A stretch of 64,000 bases of DNA, from NCBI RefSeq assembly GCF_009833125.1, contig NZ_QRCC01000001.1, forward strand, positions 248,001 through 312,000, given 5' to 3'. The notes under the pieces are model-generated. The model saw only the letters and a list, made by a program, of their open reading frames with translations. It did not search any database and was not told where the DNA came from. The position numbers and the translations under genes are program-made. Every line of letters begins with the position of its first letter. Position 1 is the first letter of the stretch. Positions 36,626 through 46,344 of the stretch are shown piece by piece. The DNA is from Nitrosomonas sp. HPC101. GTDB taxonomy: Bacteria; Pseudomonadota; Gammaproteobacteria; Burkholderiales; Nitrosomonadaceae.

Positions 36626-37051
36626 GTGCCATCCACCCTTCCGGAAGAACTGATCGGTAAATATCTTGCCACACGGTATCAGGTGTGGATCGATACTTCT
36701 CTGGTTACCCTGCGGATTGGCTGTCAATCTGCGCCCCTGGCTGCATTGCTTCAACTCACTGACAGCTGGAATGCAGCATATATCACCGCTTGCAATCCAG
36801 CCAGCCAAGTGGTAGCCCCCGAAGAAAACCGATCTGCCATGGCCCGGTTATATGAAACACTTGCCAACCATTCAAATCACATATACCGGGGTGCAGGCAT
36901 CGATCCTGCCGGGGAATGGCCTGCCGAAGAAAGCTTACTCGTGCTGGATATCAATCTCGCCATTGCTATAAAAATCGGCAGGGAATTTGGACAAAATGCT
37001 ATCGTCTGGATGGATTCTGCCGCGATTCCCCGCTTGGTTTTGCTACGTTGA
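36626..37051 (+). CDS. DUF3293 family protein
   Basis: A protein of about 141 residues matching the DUF3293 family of small cytoplasmic proteins of unknown function; seen are TLPEELIGKYLATRYQVWID, AAYITACNPAS and NARLYETL-like SAMARLYETL. The start is uncertain: GTG at 36626 fits the family length, TTG at 36572 is possible, and the first ATG after the cytochrome gene (36579) is in another frame and gives only 24 codons. The 3' end overlaps the convergent ftsH by nine bases. Confidence 0.65.
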   Translation: MPSTLPEELIGKYLATRYQVWIDTSLVTLRIGCQSAPLAALLQLTDSWNAAYITACNPASQVVAPEENRSAMARLYETLANHSNHIYRGAGIDPAGEWPAEESLLVLDINLAIAIKIGREFGQNAIVWMDSAAIPRLVLLR

Positions 37052-38893
37052 AGGATTTGTTTCTTCTGCAAGGATGCTGTGTTTCAACTCCAGCAGTTCC
37101 GGCTGATTCAACGTTTCAGTTTCCAGGAGTTGCTGTGCAGTCTGATCAAGCAACGCCCGGTTTTTATCCAGGATTTTGATAGCACGCTCAAGCGCCCGAT
37201 CAAGTAGTGCACGCACTGCCTGATCAATCTTGTTGGCAGTCTCTTCGCTGTAATTACGACTTTGTGGCATGGGAAAATTGGGTTGCAGATAGGTCATTTG
37301 CTCTCGATCATAAACTACATTTCCAATTGCCTCACTCATGCCATAGCGTGAAACCATTGCACGAGCAATATCGGTAGCACGCGCCAGATCATCGGAAGCA
37401 CCGGTGGAAATCTCATCGAACACCAGCTTTTCCGCTGCACGCCCACCTAATAATACTGCCATTTTATTTTCCAGTTCTTTGCGCGTCATAAGAAAACGAT
37501 CCTCAGTGGGACGCTGAATGGTATAACCCAGCGCGCCGATTCCACGCGGAATGATTGAAACCTTATGTACTTCGTCCGAGCCAGGCAGAGCAAGTGCCAC
37601 CATGGCATGGCCCAGTTCATGATAAGCAACGGTGCGCCTTTCATCAGGATTGAGCAGACGGTTACGTTTTTCCAGGCCGGCCACGATGCGCTCGATCGCG
37701 TTATTGAAATCATCCATGGCCACAGCTGCCGCCCCACGTCGGGTTGCCAGCAGCGCAGCTTCATTGATCAGGTTAGCCAGATCCGCACCTGTAAAACCGG
37801 GTGTCAGTGCAGCAATCTGTTCAGTATTAACATCGGATGCCAGCGTGACTTTGCTAATATGCACGGCAAGAATATCCTGACGGCCTTTTTTGTCAGGCCG
37901 ATCCACCAGCACCTGACGATCGAAGCGCCCTGCACGCAGCAGGGCTGCATCCAAAATTTCAGGACGATTGGTAGCAGCAAGCAGAACAATTCCGCTGGAG
38001 GAATCGAATCCATCCAGCTCGGCCAGCAACTGGTTCAGCGTCTGTTCTTTTTCATCATGACCACCAAATCCACCTGCCCCGCGCGCGCGTCCCAGTGCGT
38101 CCAGTTCATCAATGAAAATGATAGCAGGCGCCATCTGGCGAGCTTGCTCAAACAGATCACGCACCCGTGCAGCGCCTACTCCAACGAACATTTCAACAAA
38201 TTCCGATCCGGAAATTGAAAAAAATGGCACATGTGCTTCCCCGGCGACGGCCCGGGCCAGCAGGGTTTTACCGGTCCCCGGCGGGCCAACCAACAGTATG
38301 CCTTTAGGCGCCCGTCCGCCCAGTCGGCTGTATTCCTTTGGATTTTTAAGGAAATTGACGATCTCCATCAATTCTTCCTTGGCCTCATCCACTCCGGCAA
38401 CATCGGCAAAGGTTACACTGGTTTCTTTTTCTACGTAAACCTTGGCACGACTTTTGCCAATCGACATCAAACCGCTTCCCATGATGCCTTTATTCATCCG
38501 CCGGATGATAAATAACCAGATACCAATAAAAATCGCCATCGGCACGATCCAGGAAAGCAGATCGCGCAACCAGGTACTTTGCACCACCCCGGTATAAGTA
38601 ACACTATGCTTATCCAACATCTCCGCCAGATCCGATTCGACCCGGGTAGTGACGAATTCAGTAAATTTTTCACCACTCGTATCCTTGAGTTTGCCGAAAA
38701 TCTGTTGATCTGTAATAGCCACTTCAGCTACTTTGTCTTGCTCCAGTAATGTCTGAAAGCGGCTGTAAGGAATCGGCTCGATTTTTGTATATTGCGTATA
38801 AAGATTCTGAATGAAGAGAACACTCAGTACCGCAACTAATACATACCAGAAATTGATCTGCGTCTTCTTGTCCACTGGTGACTGATTGTTCAT
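37043..38893 (-). CDS. ftsH: Second FtsH-type membrane protease
   Basis: A 616-residue paralogue of the FtsH at 14148-16076, with a membrane segment near residues 13-30 and another near 107-127, Walker A GPPGTGKT near 200, Walker B IIFIDELD near 258, and zinc motif HELGH near 425. Its N-terminal periplasmic part and C-terminus differ from the first copy. AAGGAGAG precedes the ATG. It stands alone, without rlmE. The two paralogues may form separate or mixed hexamers. Confidence 0.93.
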   Translation of the reverse strand: MNNQSPVDKKTQINFWYVLVAVLSVLFIQNLYTQYTKIEPIPYSRFQTLLEQDKVAEVAITDQQIFGKLKDTSGEKFTEFVTTRVESDLAEMLDKHSVTYTGVVQSTWLRDLLSWIVPMAIFIGIWLFIIRRMNKGIMGSGLMSIGKSRAKVYVEKETSVTFADVAGVDEAKEELMEIVNFLKNPKEYSRLGGRAPKGILLVGPPGTGKTLLARAVAGEAHVPFFSISGSEFVEMFVGVGAARVRDLFEQARQMAPAIIFIDELDALGRARGAGGFGGHDEKEQTLNQLLAELDGFDSSSGIVLLAATNRPEILDAALLRAGRFDRQVLVDRPDKKGRQDILAVHISKVTLASDVNTEQIAALTPGFTGADLANLINEAALLATRRGAAAVAMDDFNNAIERIVAGLEKRNRLLNPDERRTVAYHELGHAMVALALPGSDEVHKVSIIPRGIGALGYTIQRPTEDRFLMTRKELENKMAVLLGGRAAEKLVFDEISTGASDDLARATDIARAMVSRYGMSEAIGNVVYDREQMTYLQPNFPMPQSRNYSEETANKIDQAVRALLDRALERAIKILDKNRALLDQTAQQLLETETLNQPELLELKHSILAEETNPST

Positions 38894-39047
38894 GAACTCT
38901 CCTTTTCTGCTTTATTTTAATTTTTCAGCAATCAAGCTTGCAAGCTGGTAAACAGTACCCAGTTTAATTGATTTAGAGCCAGGAGGTGGTACAACCCCAT
39001 TCTTTATCCAGCTTTCCGTTAAACAGTCCTGTCCCCCAGATTATCCT

Positions 39048-39114
39048 GGGTTTTTATGGAACAGGTGAGGATAAGAAATGTATCATTCCTCCATGATCTG
39101 TTCCATAAAAACCC
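39048..39114. repeat. Perfect 17-bp inverted repeat
   Basis: GGGTTTTTATGGAACAG at 39048-39064 is matched by its exact reverse complement at 39098-39114 around a 33-base loop. The loop has a further weak pairing, GAGGA against TCCTC. It lies in the 417-base gap (38894-39310) between the antiporter 3' end and ftsH 5' end. The rest of that gap shows no gene. There is no T-run, so a plain terminator is unlikely; a small mobile repeat or a structured leader of ftsH are options. Confidence 0.7.
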
Positions 39115-39310
39115 GGAAATCAAATGAGATAACGGGTATCACAATTAGCAGTTACAAGGTTTTACGTGACAAAAAATGAAAAACAATCTCGTTCACACGA
39201 TCAAAGATGTTTCGATTCCGCAAGCCAATCGGAGGAAGTTTATTCAGTTTGCTGCTCCTGGTAGTAGCATGGATTTATTTTCAGTCGCATCAGAGATATT
39301 AGAAGCTCGA

Positions 39311-40567
39311 TTACAGCAACCGGAACGCCAGCGCGGCAACAAGAGTCGGAGCTGCTGCAGTCAGCAGCAGTCTGAGAGGGCGTACTGCCTGATCATCGAA
39401 ATGATGACGCAGGATGGCCACCCCTGCCGGATTGGGAGCATTCGCAATGAGAGTCAGCCCACCTCCTGTCACCGCACCACTGACGAGGGCGTATTTGAGA
39501 TCATCAGATAAGCCTTCAACCAGAGAACCCAGATAGGTCAGTGCCGCGTTATCGGTCACTGCAGTCAGCAGGGTTGCACCAAGAAACATCTGGTCGGTGG
39601 TCATACGCATCAACAACGGCTGCAGCCACCACTGTTGCTGACCGCCCAGCACCACCAGACCAGCCAGAAAAAAGGCAACCAGCAGACTTTCGCGCAAGAT
39701 CAGACGATCCTGATAATGCTGATAAGCGTGGGCGATTCCCAGAAAAAACAGGAATAAACCCATAAATACGGCCAGATGATGAGAAAACATCACAACACCT
39801 GCCAGAAACGCCAAATGCACTCCTGCCAGCACTGGCGGTACAGCATCATGGTGCTTGTTACCGGTAACCGTTAACAGCCGCAGCTCTTCGCGAAACAGCA
39901 GCGTCACACCCAAGGCATTCACTCCTACGGCAATGGCTGCTTTCCAGCCGAAGGTCGTCAGCATGAAAGCCGTGTCCCAGCCCCACTTGCTCGCCACCAT
40001 CAGAACAGGAGGTGCGGCAAAGTGTGTCAGCGTGCCTCCGATGGAAATATTCACAAACAGCACGGCCAGGATGGCGTACTTCATGTGTGCGGAAATCCCT
40101 TTTGCAAAAATATGTTCAGCCAGGATCAACGCTGCCAGCGTCATGGCGGCAGGCTCGGTGATGAACGAACCAATCAGAGGAATCAGAGTCAGGACGGTAA
40201 AGCAGAACCCCATGCTGCCCGGGAGAGGAATGAAGCGAGTGACTTGATGAACCGCAGCCATCACCGTCTGCAGGATTGGGCGGGTGCCCGCAATCACCAT
40301 AATGGCAAAAACGAACATCGGTTCAGTGAAATTGCGGGAATCGACGTAATGTATCGCTGCGGTTTCACCTTCAACAATGAACAGAATCACCACCAACACC
40401 AACGCCCAAAAACCGAATACTATCTCCACCTCGCCCAGCAGATGCCACAGCCCGGCATGCGCAGGCTGAATACGCGCCAGACGCTTGAAGAGCCCGGTGC
40501 AGAATGTGTGCAGGATAGCAATAGCAAACAACCCCGCACCCACCAGTCCAATGAGGGTCGGTGTCAT
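39311..40567 (-). CDS. Putative Na+/H+ antiporter family protein
   Basis: A 418-residue inner membrane protein with about ten hydrophobic segments, conserved GSFITEPAAMTLAALILA and GGTLTHFAAPPVLMVASKW motifs, belonging to the putative Na+/H+ antiporter family (Pfam Na_H_antiport_3, recalled). It would exchange protons and sodium across the inner membrane; transport has not been shown for most members. It lies 54 bases after prfB on the same strand and may be cotranscribed. Confidence 0.8.
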   Translation of the reverse strand: MTPTLIGLVGAGLFAIAILHTFCTGLFKRLARIQPAHAGLWHLLGEVEIVFGFWALVLVVILFIVEGETAAIHYVDSRNFTEPMFVFAIMVIAGTRPILQTVMAAVHQVTRFIPLPGSMGFCFTVLTLIPLIGSFITEPAAMTLAALILAEHIFAKGISAHMKYAILAVLFVNISIGGTLTHFAAPPVLMVASKWGWDTAFMLTTFGWKAAIAVGVNALGVTLLFREELRLLTVTGNKHHDAVPPVLAGVHLAFLAGVVMFSHHLAVFMGLFLFFLGIAHAYQHYQDRLILRESLLVAFFLAGLVVLGGQQQWWLQPLLMRMTTDQMFLGATLLTAVTDNAALTYLGSLVEGLSDDLKYALVSGAVTGGGLTLIANAPNPAGVAILRHHFDDQAVRPLRLLLTAAAPTLVAALAFRLL

Positions 40568-40621
40568 GTTTTATCCTGGAATATTAATCCGCATCATCGG
40601 CACACGCAGGCGGAACAAAGA

Positions 40622-41726
40622 TCATATCCCTTGCTTGAGGCTGGCTTCGATGAATATATCCAGATCACCATCGAGCACGGCCTGGGTATTGCCAATCTCG
40701 ATATTAGTGCGCAGATCTTTGATGCGGGATTGATCCAGCACGTAGGAGCGGATCTGGTGTCCCCAGGCGATGTCGGTTTTGGAATCCTCGATGGCCTGTT
40801 TGGTCTCGTTTCGTTTTCTCAGTTCTGCTTCATACAGACGGGATTTCAATACCGTCATAGCATCGGCACGGTTGCGATGCTGGGAACGGCCACTCTGGCA
40901 TTGAACAACAATACCCGTTGGAATGTGCGTGATCCGGACAGCCGAGTCGGTTTTATTGATATGCTGCCCGCCCGCACCCGAAGCACGGTAGGTATCCACC
41001 CGCAGATCAGCCGGGTTGATGTCGATTTCGATGCTGTCATCCACTTCCGGGTAAACAAATACGCTGGCGAAGGACGTATGTCGCCGATTGCCCGAATCAA
41101 ACGGAGATTTGCGCACCAATCGGTGTACACCAGTTTCTGTGCGCAGATAACCATAGGCATATTCACCACTTATCTTGAGTGTGGCACTCTTGATGCCTGC
41201 TACGTCACCCGGGGATTCTTCCAGCAGTTCCACTCCCAGACCACGCCGCTCACAGTAGCGCAGATACATTCTTTCCAGCATCGACGCCCAGTCCTGTGCT
41301 TCAGTTCCGCCTGAGCCAGACTGAATATCGACAAAACAGTTATTAGGATCCATGGGATTGGAAAACATCCGGCGGAACTCCATCTCGGCCAGCACCCGAT
41401 CGAGTTTCGCGACATCATCCGCAATGCTTTGCAGGGTTTCTTCGTCGTTTTCCTCTTGGGCGATCTGCAGCAACTCATGTGTATCCCGCAGTTGGCGATC
41501 AACTGATTGCAGAGTGCATACGACATTCTCAAGGGATTTTTTCTCACGCCCCAGCTCTTGGGCGCGATCCGGATCATTCCAGATAGCGGGGTCTTCAGAT
41601 TGGCGTTCCAGCTCTGTCAGCCGTATTTGCTTGGTATCGAAGTCAAAGATACCTCCGCAAATCAATATTTCTTTGCTTCATGCTTTCTAGCTGGTCGGTC
41701 ATTACATTGATTTGTTCAGCTTCCAT
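40622..41726 (-). CDS. prfB: Peptide chain release factor 2 (programmed +1 frameshift)
   Basis: RF2 reads UAA and UGA stops. The gene starts at 41726 (ATG) and reads 27 codons to an in-frame TGA (41643-41645). Translation must shift +1 at CTT-TGA-C to continue at GAC (41644) to the stop at 40622, giving 367 residues. The expected RF2 features follow: the GGQ loop in [15 protein letters not shown] and the SPF-type stop recognition tripeptide. This shift is the known autoregulation of prfB: low RF2 favours shifting. Gene complete. Confidence 0.95.
41642..41657 (-). promoter_or_regulatory. prfB programmed frameshift site
   Basis: On the minus strand the sequence reads CGGAGGTATCTTTGAC: an internal Shine-Dalgarno-like GGAGG, then TAT, the slippery CTT, the TGA stop and C. 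Spacing and context equal the E. coli prfB site. Pairing of GGAGG with 16S rRNA and the poor stop context TGAC push the ribosome one base forward. Confidence 0.95.
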
Positions 41727-41946
41727 GACAGTGTCTCATCCAAAACTGGTGATTATACTGCAAGTCGAATCGGCACATATATTGGAGAGATCCAGTGCTG
41801 TTGCAATAACCGTGCAATGTATCTGAAGAAGGCTGGTGTTCCATTTCCGATCCACTGAACGGTCATTCTATCTATGAAAACTATTGATCCAAAGCTCAAC
41901 ATCAGGATCTGCCACATATTCCAATCAGCGGATTTTCAGCACAGAC

Positions 41947-42396
41947 TCAATGTTTGCCGGTACTGCCAAATCCCTGTTCTCCGCGCGCGCTCGGCTGGAA
42001 AGCTTCCACAACATTAAACCGGGCCTGAATTACAGGAACGATGACCAGTTGTGCGATCCGCTCCATCGGATCGAGCATAAATCCAGTCTGATTCCGATTC
42101 CAGCAGGAAACCAGGATTTGCCCCTGATAATCCGAATCGATCAGCCCCACCAGATTGCCCAGCACGATGCCATGCTTGTGCCCCAGGCCAGAGCGCGGCA
42201 ACACTACGGCGGCAAACCCAGGATCTGCTAGGTGAATGGCAATGCCGGAAGGAATCAGCAGCGTTTCCCCGGGACGAATTTCAGTTCTTTCATTGATACA
42301 GGCGCGCAAATCGATGCCAGCTGATCCTGGTGTGGCATAGCCGGGTACGCAGTCCATTAAACGCGAATCAAGCAGTCTGATATCAAACTGTTTCAT
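41947..42396 (-). CDS. dut: Deoxyuridine triphosphatase (dUTPase)
   Basis: A 149-residue trimeric dUTPase that hydrolyses dUTP to dUMP and keeps uracil out of DNA. All five motifs are seen: [10 protein letters not shown] near residue 22, [10 protein letters not shown] near 70, GLIDSDYQG near 89, the RIAQLV segment near 114 and the C-terminal GFGSTGKH. The ATG shares one base with the coaBC stop (TAATG), so it is translated as the second gene of that operon, as in E. coli. Confidence 0.95.
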   Translation of the reverse strand: MKQFDIRLLDSRLMDCVPGYATPGSAGIDLRACINERTEIRPGETLLIPSGIAIHLADPGFAAVVLPRSGLGHKHGIVLGNLVGLIDSDYQGQILVSCWNRNQTGFMLDPMERIAQLVIVPVIQARFNVVEAFQPSARGEQGFGSTGKH

Positions 42397-43610
42397 TATG
42401 CAGATTTTCCTTTTTGTGTTTCATGAAGACGGGCGATATGCGCCATGATTATCCGGGCCTGTGCGTACTTGTCAGCCTGGGGCAAATAATGTGTTCCTTC
42501 TTCGTCCAGCAGTACCAGTGCACTTACATCTGCCCCGATTGCTTCAGCTGCATTATTGGCGATAATCAGCGGCAGCTTTTTCCGTCTTCGCTTTTCTTCC
42601 GCATACTGTTCAACCGCTTCTGTTTCTGCTGCAAATCCCACGCAGAACGGGGGTTCCGGCAAACTAGCGACATACTGTAGAATGTCCGGGTTGGGAATCA
42701 GCGTCAGCATCATGGCGGCTTCGGTTTTCTTTAGCTTGGAAGAATGGTATTCCGCCGGACGATAATCTGCAACCGCCGCCACACTGATGAAAATGTCACT
42801 GTTATCCACTTCCGCTTTCACCGCTGCGAACATTTCATCAGCACTGATAACGTGGATACATTTTTGTACCGGCGGAAGCGGTAAACCAACCGGACCGCAT
42901 ATCAGTGTGACTTGCGCACCTGCTGCAAGCGCTGCCTGCGCCATGGCGATACCCATTTTCCCGGAACTGCGATTGGTCAATCCCCTAACCACATCGATGG
43001 CTTCAAAAGTCGGTCCGGCGGTAATCAGCACTCGCTTTCCGGCAAGATATTCCAGCTGAAAGAAATGTTGAATCCGATGCAGTAGATTTTCCGGTTCAAG
43101 CATGCGTCCTGCCCCGGTTTCCCCACACGCCTGATAGCCGCTATCCGGTCCAAACACGGTAATACCATCCTGCCGCAAAATATCCAGATTGCGTCGCGTG
43201 GCTGCATTTTCCCACATCTGTAAATTCATCGCCGGCGCGATCAGTAACGGGCAGTTACGTGCCAGGCAAAGTGTGGAGAGCAGATCATCTGCCAGCCCAT
43301 GTGCGATCTTGGCAATAAAATCTGCAGATGCCGGTGCAATCAGCAGCGCATCTGCTTCCCGGGACAAGCCGATATGTGCCATCCCGTTTGCCATATCCGC
43401 ATCCCAAAGTGCAGTAAATACCTTGTTGCCCGTCAACGCCTGAAATGTAACTGCACCAATAAACCGGCAGGCCGATTCAGTCATCACGACCTGTACGTCA
43501 ATACCTGCCTTGATCAGTAATCGGGCAAGTTCTGCAGCCTTGTAAGCAGCAATCCCACCAGTCACTCCCAGCAGCAAACGTTTTCCTGCAAATGCATCAA
43601 CCAGCATCAT
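42396..43610 (-). CDS. coaBC: Bifunctional CoaBC (Dfp) for coenzyme A synthesis
   Basis: A 404-residue enzyme. The N-terminal flavoprotein part (about 1-185) decarboxylates phosphopantothenoylcysteine and contains the [11 protein letters not shown] start, the catalytic His region and PAMNLQMW, the substrate motif. The C-terminal part (about 190-400) is the CTP-dependent ligase with [21 protein letters not shown]. The start is the ATG at 43610; the frame continues to a TTG at 43637. It overlaps dut by one base. Confidence 0.94.
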   Translation of the reverse strand: MMLVDAFAGKRLLLGVTGGIAAYKAAELARLLIKAGIDVQVVMTESACRFIGAVTFQALTGNKVFTALWDADMANGMAHIGLSREADALLIAPASADFIAKIAHGLADDLLSTLCLARNCPLLIAPAMNLQMWENAATRRNLDILRQDGITVFGPDSGYQACGETGAGRMLEPENLLHRIQHFFQLEYLAGKRVLITAGPTFEAIDVVRGLTNRSSGKMGIAMAQAALAAGAQVTLICGPVGLPLPPVQKCIHVISADEMFAAVKAEVDNSDIFISVAAVADYRPAEYHSSKLKKTEAAMMLTLIPNPDILQYVASLPEPPFCVGFAAETEAVEQYAEEKRRRKKLPLIIANNAAEAIGADVSALVLLDEEGTHYLPQADKYAQARIIMAHIARLHETQKGKSA

Positions 43611-43755
43611 ATTAAGCAATAAATATTTAGGATTCAACAGGTTAAATTAATCCGCCAATACAAGGACAAAACAGCCATTCATTTTTGGCTGGAATAACCG
43701 TTCTACTCATATTACCGGAGTCAAACCTATTCACTTTTACAGGATTCATTCCAAC

Positions 43756-44430
43756 ATGGCAATTTCTGACTGGCCGGAAGCTGAACGTCCGCGGGAGAAA
43801 CTAATCATCAAAGGTGCTGCAGCCCTTTCAGATGCGGAATTACTGGCTATTTTTCTGCGTACCGGTATTACCGGGATCAGCGCTGTCGAGCTGGCTCGTA
43901 AGCTGCTAACTCACTTCGGTAGCCTGACAAAATTATGTGCGGCAAATCTGCACGAATTCAGCGAACTACCTGGAATGGGGCCGGCAAAATTCGCACAGCT
44001 TCAGGCTGTTATGGAAATGGCCAGACGCGCATTGGCAGAAGAGCTCAAGAGTGGTGATATTATGAATTCGCCACAATCCGTACGAAGTTATCTCCGGCTC
44101 AGCCTGAGCGGAAGACCACACGAAGTTTTCGTCGGTATTTTTCTGGATGCCAGACATCGAACAATCGTTACCGAAGAATTATTTAACGGCACATTGACAC
44201 AAGCCAGCGTTTATCCGCGTGAAGTCGTCAAACGTGCCCTCTACCACAACGCAGCCGCCATGATTTTTGCGCATAATCATCCTTCCGGTATCGCTGAGCC
44301 CAGCAAAGCAGATGAAACGCTGACTCAATCTCTTAAACAGGCACTGGCACTGGTAGATGTCAAGGTACTTGATCATTTTGTCATCGGCGGTAGTGAAGTC
44401 GTGTCATTTGCAGAACGGGGCTTGATTTAA
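43756..44430 (+). CDS. radC: RadC/JAMM-domain protein
   Basis: A 224-residue RadC protein: an N-terminal helix-hairpin-helix region (about 20-85) and a JAB1/MPN metal domain (about 100-224) with the JAMM residues in FAHNHPSG and SKADETLT near residues 175-190. The original repair role was later questioned, so the function remains unclear. It diverges from coaBC over 145 bases and is followed by rpmB-rpmG, a common gammaproteobacterial and betaproteobacterial order. Confidence 0.93.
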   Translation: MAISDWPEAERPREKLIIKGAAALSDAELLAIFLRTGITGISAVELARKLLTHFGSLTKLCAANLHEFSELPGMGPAKFAQLQAVMEMARRALAEELKSGDIMNSPQSVRSYLRLSLSGRPHEVFVGIFLDARHRTIVTEELFNGTLTQASVYPREVVKRALYHNAAAMIFAHNHPSGIAEPSKADETLTQSLKQALALVDVKVLDHFVIGGSEVVSFAERGLI

Positions 44431-44431
44431 A

Positions 44432-44461
44432 TTGAAAAAACATATCTCTACAAGCTATAAT
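44432..44461 (+). promoter_or_regulatory. Sigma-70 promoter of rpmB-rpmG
   Basis: TTGAAA at 44432-44437 and a perfect TATAAT at 44456-44461, 18 bases apart, end 38 bases before the rpmB start. It overlaps the radC stop region only slightly and gives the ribosomal protein genes their own transcript. Confidence 0.75.
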
Positions 44462-44498
44462 GCAAGGCTTCAGTATTTTAATGACAGGAGTTAGTAAC

Positions 44499-44735
44499 AT
44501 GGCGCGTGTATGTCAAGTCACGGGGAAGCGCCCCATGAGCGGCCATCATGTCTCTCATGCAAACAACAAAACAAAACGGCGCTTTCTGCCCAACCTTCAG
44601 TCGCGCCGCTTTTGGCTGGAAAGTGAAAATCGCTGGATACGTTTACGTCTTACCAACGCCGCGCTACGCACTATAGATAAAAACGGTATTGATTCAGTCA
44701 TTGCCGACATGCGGGCACGCGGAGAACGTATCTGA
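44499..44735 (+). CDS. rpmB: Ribosomal protein L28
   Basis: A 78-residue basic ribosomal protein of the large subunit. It begins [20 protein letters not shown], the family signature, and continues with the [15 protein letters not shown] segment. The start at 44499 is set by CAGGAG upstream and the protein start; an earlier in-frame ATG (44460) is not L28-like. It is followed by rpmG after 40 bases, as in most bacteria. Confidence 0.97.
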   Translation: MARVCQVTGKRPMSGHHVSHANNKTKRRFLPNLQSRRFWLESENRWIRLRLTNAALRTIDKNGIDSVIADMRARGERI

Positions 44736-44775
44736 TTAACACTCGGCAAAACGACGAACCCAGAAAGGTATATTC

Positions 44776-44931
44776 ATGCGTGAAAAAATAAAACTTGAAT
44801 CCTCAGCAGGCACAGGTCACTTTTATACCACGACCAAAAACAAACGTGCCAACCCGGAAAAGCTGGAACTCAATAAATTCGACCCGGTAGCGAGAAAGCA
44901 CGTCCTATATAAAGAAACTAAACTTAAGTAG
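44776..44931 (+). CDS. rpmG: Ribosomal protein L33
   Basis: A 51-residue basic protein starting [20 protein letters not shown] and ending in [11 protein letters not shown], typical of the zinc-free L33 type (no CxxC pairs). It joins the large ribosomal subunit. GAAAGG precedes the ATG. It ends 20 bases before a strong terminator. Confidence 0.96.
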   Translation: MREKIKLESSAGTGHFYTTTKNKRANPEKLELNKFDPVARKHVLYKETKLK

Positions 44932-44951
44932 AGCCGTTTTACTTGGCCAAT

Positions 44952-44979
44952 AAAAAACCCGCCTAAGCGGGTTTTTTAT
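44952..44979. terminator. Rho-independent terminator after rpmG
   Basis: AAAAAACCCGC pairs with GCGGGTTTTTT around CTAA (about 44952-44977) and is flanked by A and T runs on both sides, so it can end transcription in both directions. It serves rpmG on the + strand and the convergent desaturase on the minus strand. Confidence 0.9.
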
Positions 44980-45001
44980 TCATCTTCTTAAGAAGACATG
45001 C

Positions 45002-46189
45002 TTACGCGTAACAGCGGAGCCTGCGAGAAAAATTCTCCAGAAATTCGATACCACTTTCCTCCGCACGACGACACCAGTCCTCCAGCTGCTTGAGCAACTC
45101 ATCCTTGGTTGCCGCAGAACGTTCCCATATCAAAGACAATTCTTCTCTCATACGATAAAGCGTATCCAGCTTTTGAGTATGACTCAACGCCTGATCCAGC
45201 TTGGTACGCTCCTCTTCCTTCAGAGTTTTCGCATCAGCCAGTATCCAGCTCTTCAGTGTTGAACCATCCACACCAAGCTCGACTGCTGCTTTCTGTAAGG
45301 ATGATAGTTCATTCTTGAATGCAACTTTCAATGACTTGGTATATTTCGCCAGTACCTCATAGCGATGGGAAATAACCGCCTGCAACGTTTCCAAGTCACA
45401 TTGGGTCTTGGCTTTATTAAGTTGCAGCTTGGGAGCTGTTTTCTTCACCCGCGCTAATCCCATCATTTCCAGTAACCGGATATACAGCCAACCAATATCA
45501 AACTCATACCACTTGTTGGATAATCTGGCAGAGGTCGGATAAGCATGGTGATTATTATGCAACTCTTCTCCGCCAATCAGTATCCCCCAGGGGCTAATAT
45601 TGCGGCTCGCATCTCCCGGGCGAAAATTTCGATAACCCCAATAGTGGCCAATACCGTTGATAACACCTGCCGCAAATACCGGCGTCCACATCATTTGCAC
45701 AGCCCAGATCGTCAAACCAATCGGCCCGAACAACACCACATTGATAATCAGCATCAATGCAATGCCTGCCACACTGTGCTTGGTATATACATGACGCTCC
45801 ATCCAGTCATCCGGGGTACCATGTCCGTAACGCTCAAGCGTTTCCTGGTTTTTGGCTTCGATCTTGTAAAGCTCAGCGCCTTCACCCAGTACTTTCCTGA
45901 TTCCAAAAATTTGCGGACTGTGGGGATCATCCACAGTTTCACATTTTGCATGATGTTTCCGATGAATTGCCGCCCATTCCTTGGTTACCATCCCGGACGT
46001 CAACCATAGCCAGAAACGAAAAAAATGACTGGGAATGGGATGTAAATCCAATGCCCGGTGTGCCTGATGACGATGCAAAAAAATAGTAATGCTGGCAATC
46101 GTTATGTGGGTTAGCGCCAGCGCCACAACGATATATCCCCACCATGGCAGATCAATAAGCCCGGTCAACAATACCGATGCAATATCCAT
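45002..46189 (-). CDS. Membrane fatty acid desaturase (acyl-CoA/acyl-lipid delta-9 type)
   Basis: A 395-residue integral membrane enzyme that puts a double bond into fatty acyl chains. The three histidine boxes for the diiron site are HRHQAH near residue 38, HRKHH near 75 and HNNHH near 212, with several membrane segments between. A long charged helical C-terminal extension (about 255-395) follows, rich in K and E. The start at 46189 has an AGGAGGGG upstream; a longer frame to 46240 lacks this. Confidence 0.88.
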   Translation of the reverse strand: MDIASVLLTGLIDLPWWGYIVVALALTHITIASITIFLHRHQAHRALDLHPIPSHFFRFWLWLTSGMVTKEWAAIHRKHHAKCETVDDPHSPQIFGIRKVLGEGAELYKIEAKNQETLERYGHGTPDDWMERHVYTKHSVAGIALMLIINVVLFGPIGLTIWAVQMMWTPVFAAGVINGIGHYWGYRNFRPGDASRNISPWGILIGGEELHNNHHAYPTSARLSNKWYEFDIGWLYIRLLEMMGLARVKKTAPKLQLNKAKTQCDLETLQAVISHRYEVLAKYTKSLKVAFKNELSSLQKAAVELGVDGSTLKSWILADAKTLKEEERTKLDQALSHTQKLDTLYRMREELSLIWERSAATKDELLKQLEDWCRRAEESGIEFLENFSRRLRCYA

Positions 46190-46344
46190 ATCTGTAAGTC
46201 CCCTCCTTTTATAATCATAAATTATTCTATAACAGCCCAATCTAAATAGATGTCACTTATTAGTCAAGAAGTTTCATACAATCCCTGAAAAGAAAGTGAA
46301 TAAAAGTACCAGTTACCGGGGTCGATTCAACAAAAAGCAGCAAG

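Noticed and set aside
39176..39511. A 111-codon + strand frame after the inverted repeat
   Set aside because: Most of it overlaps the 3' end of the antiporter in antisense, and the rest has no ribosome site or known motif.
40022..41314. A 430-codon + strand frame
   Set aside because: It lies antisense to the antiporter and prfB, both clearly real; it is rich in His, Gln and Arg and has no recognisable family.
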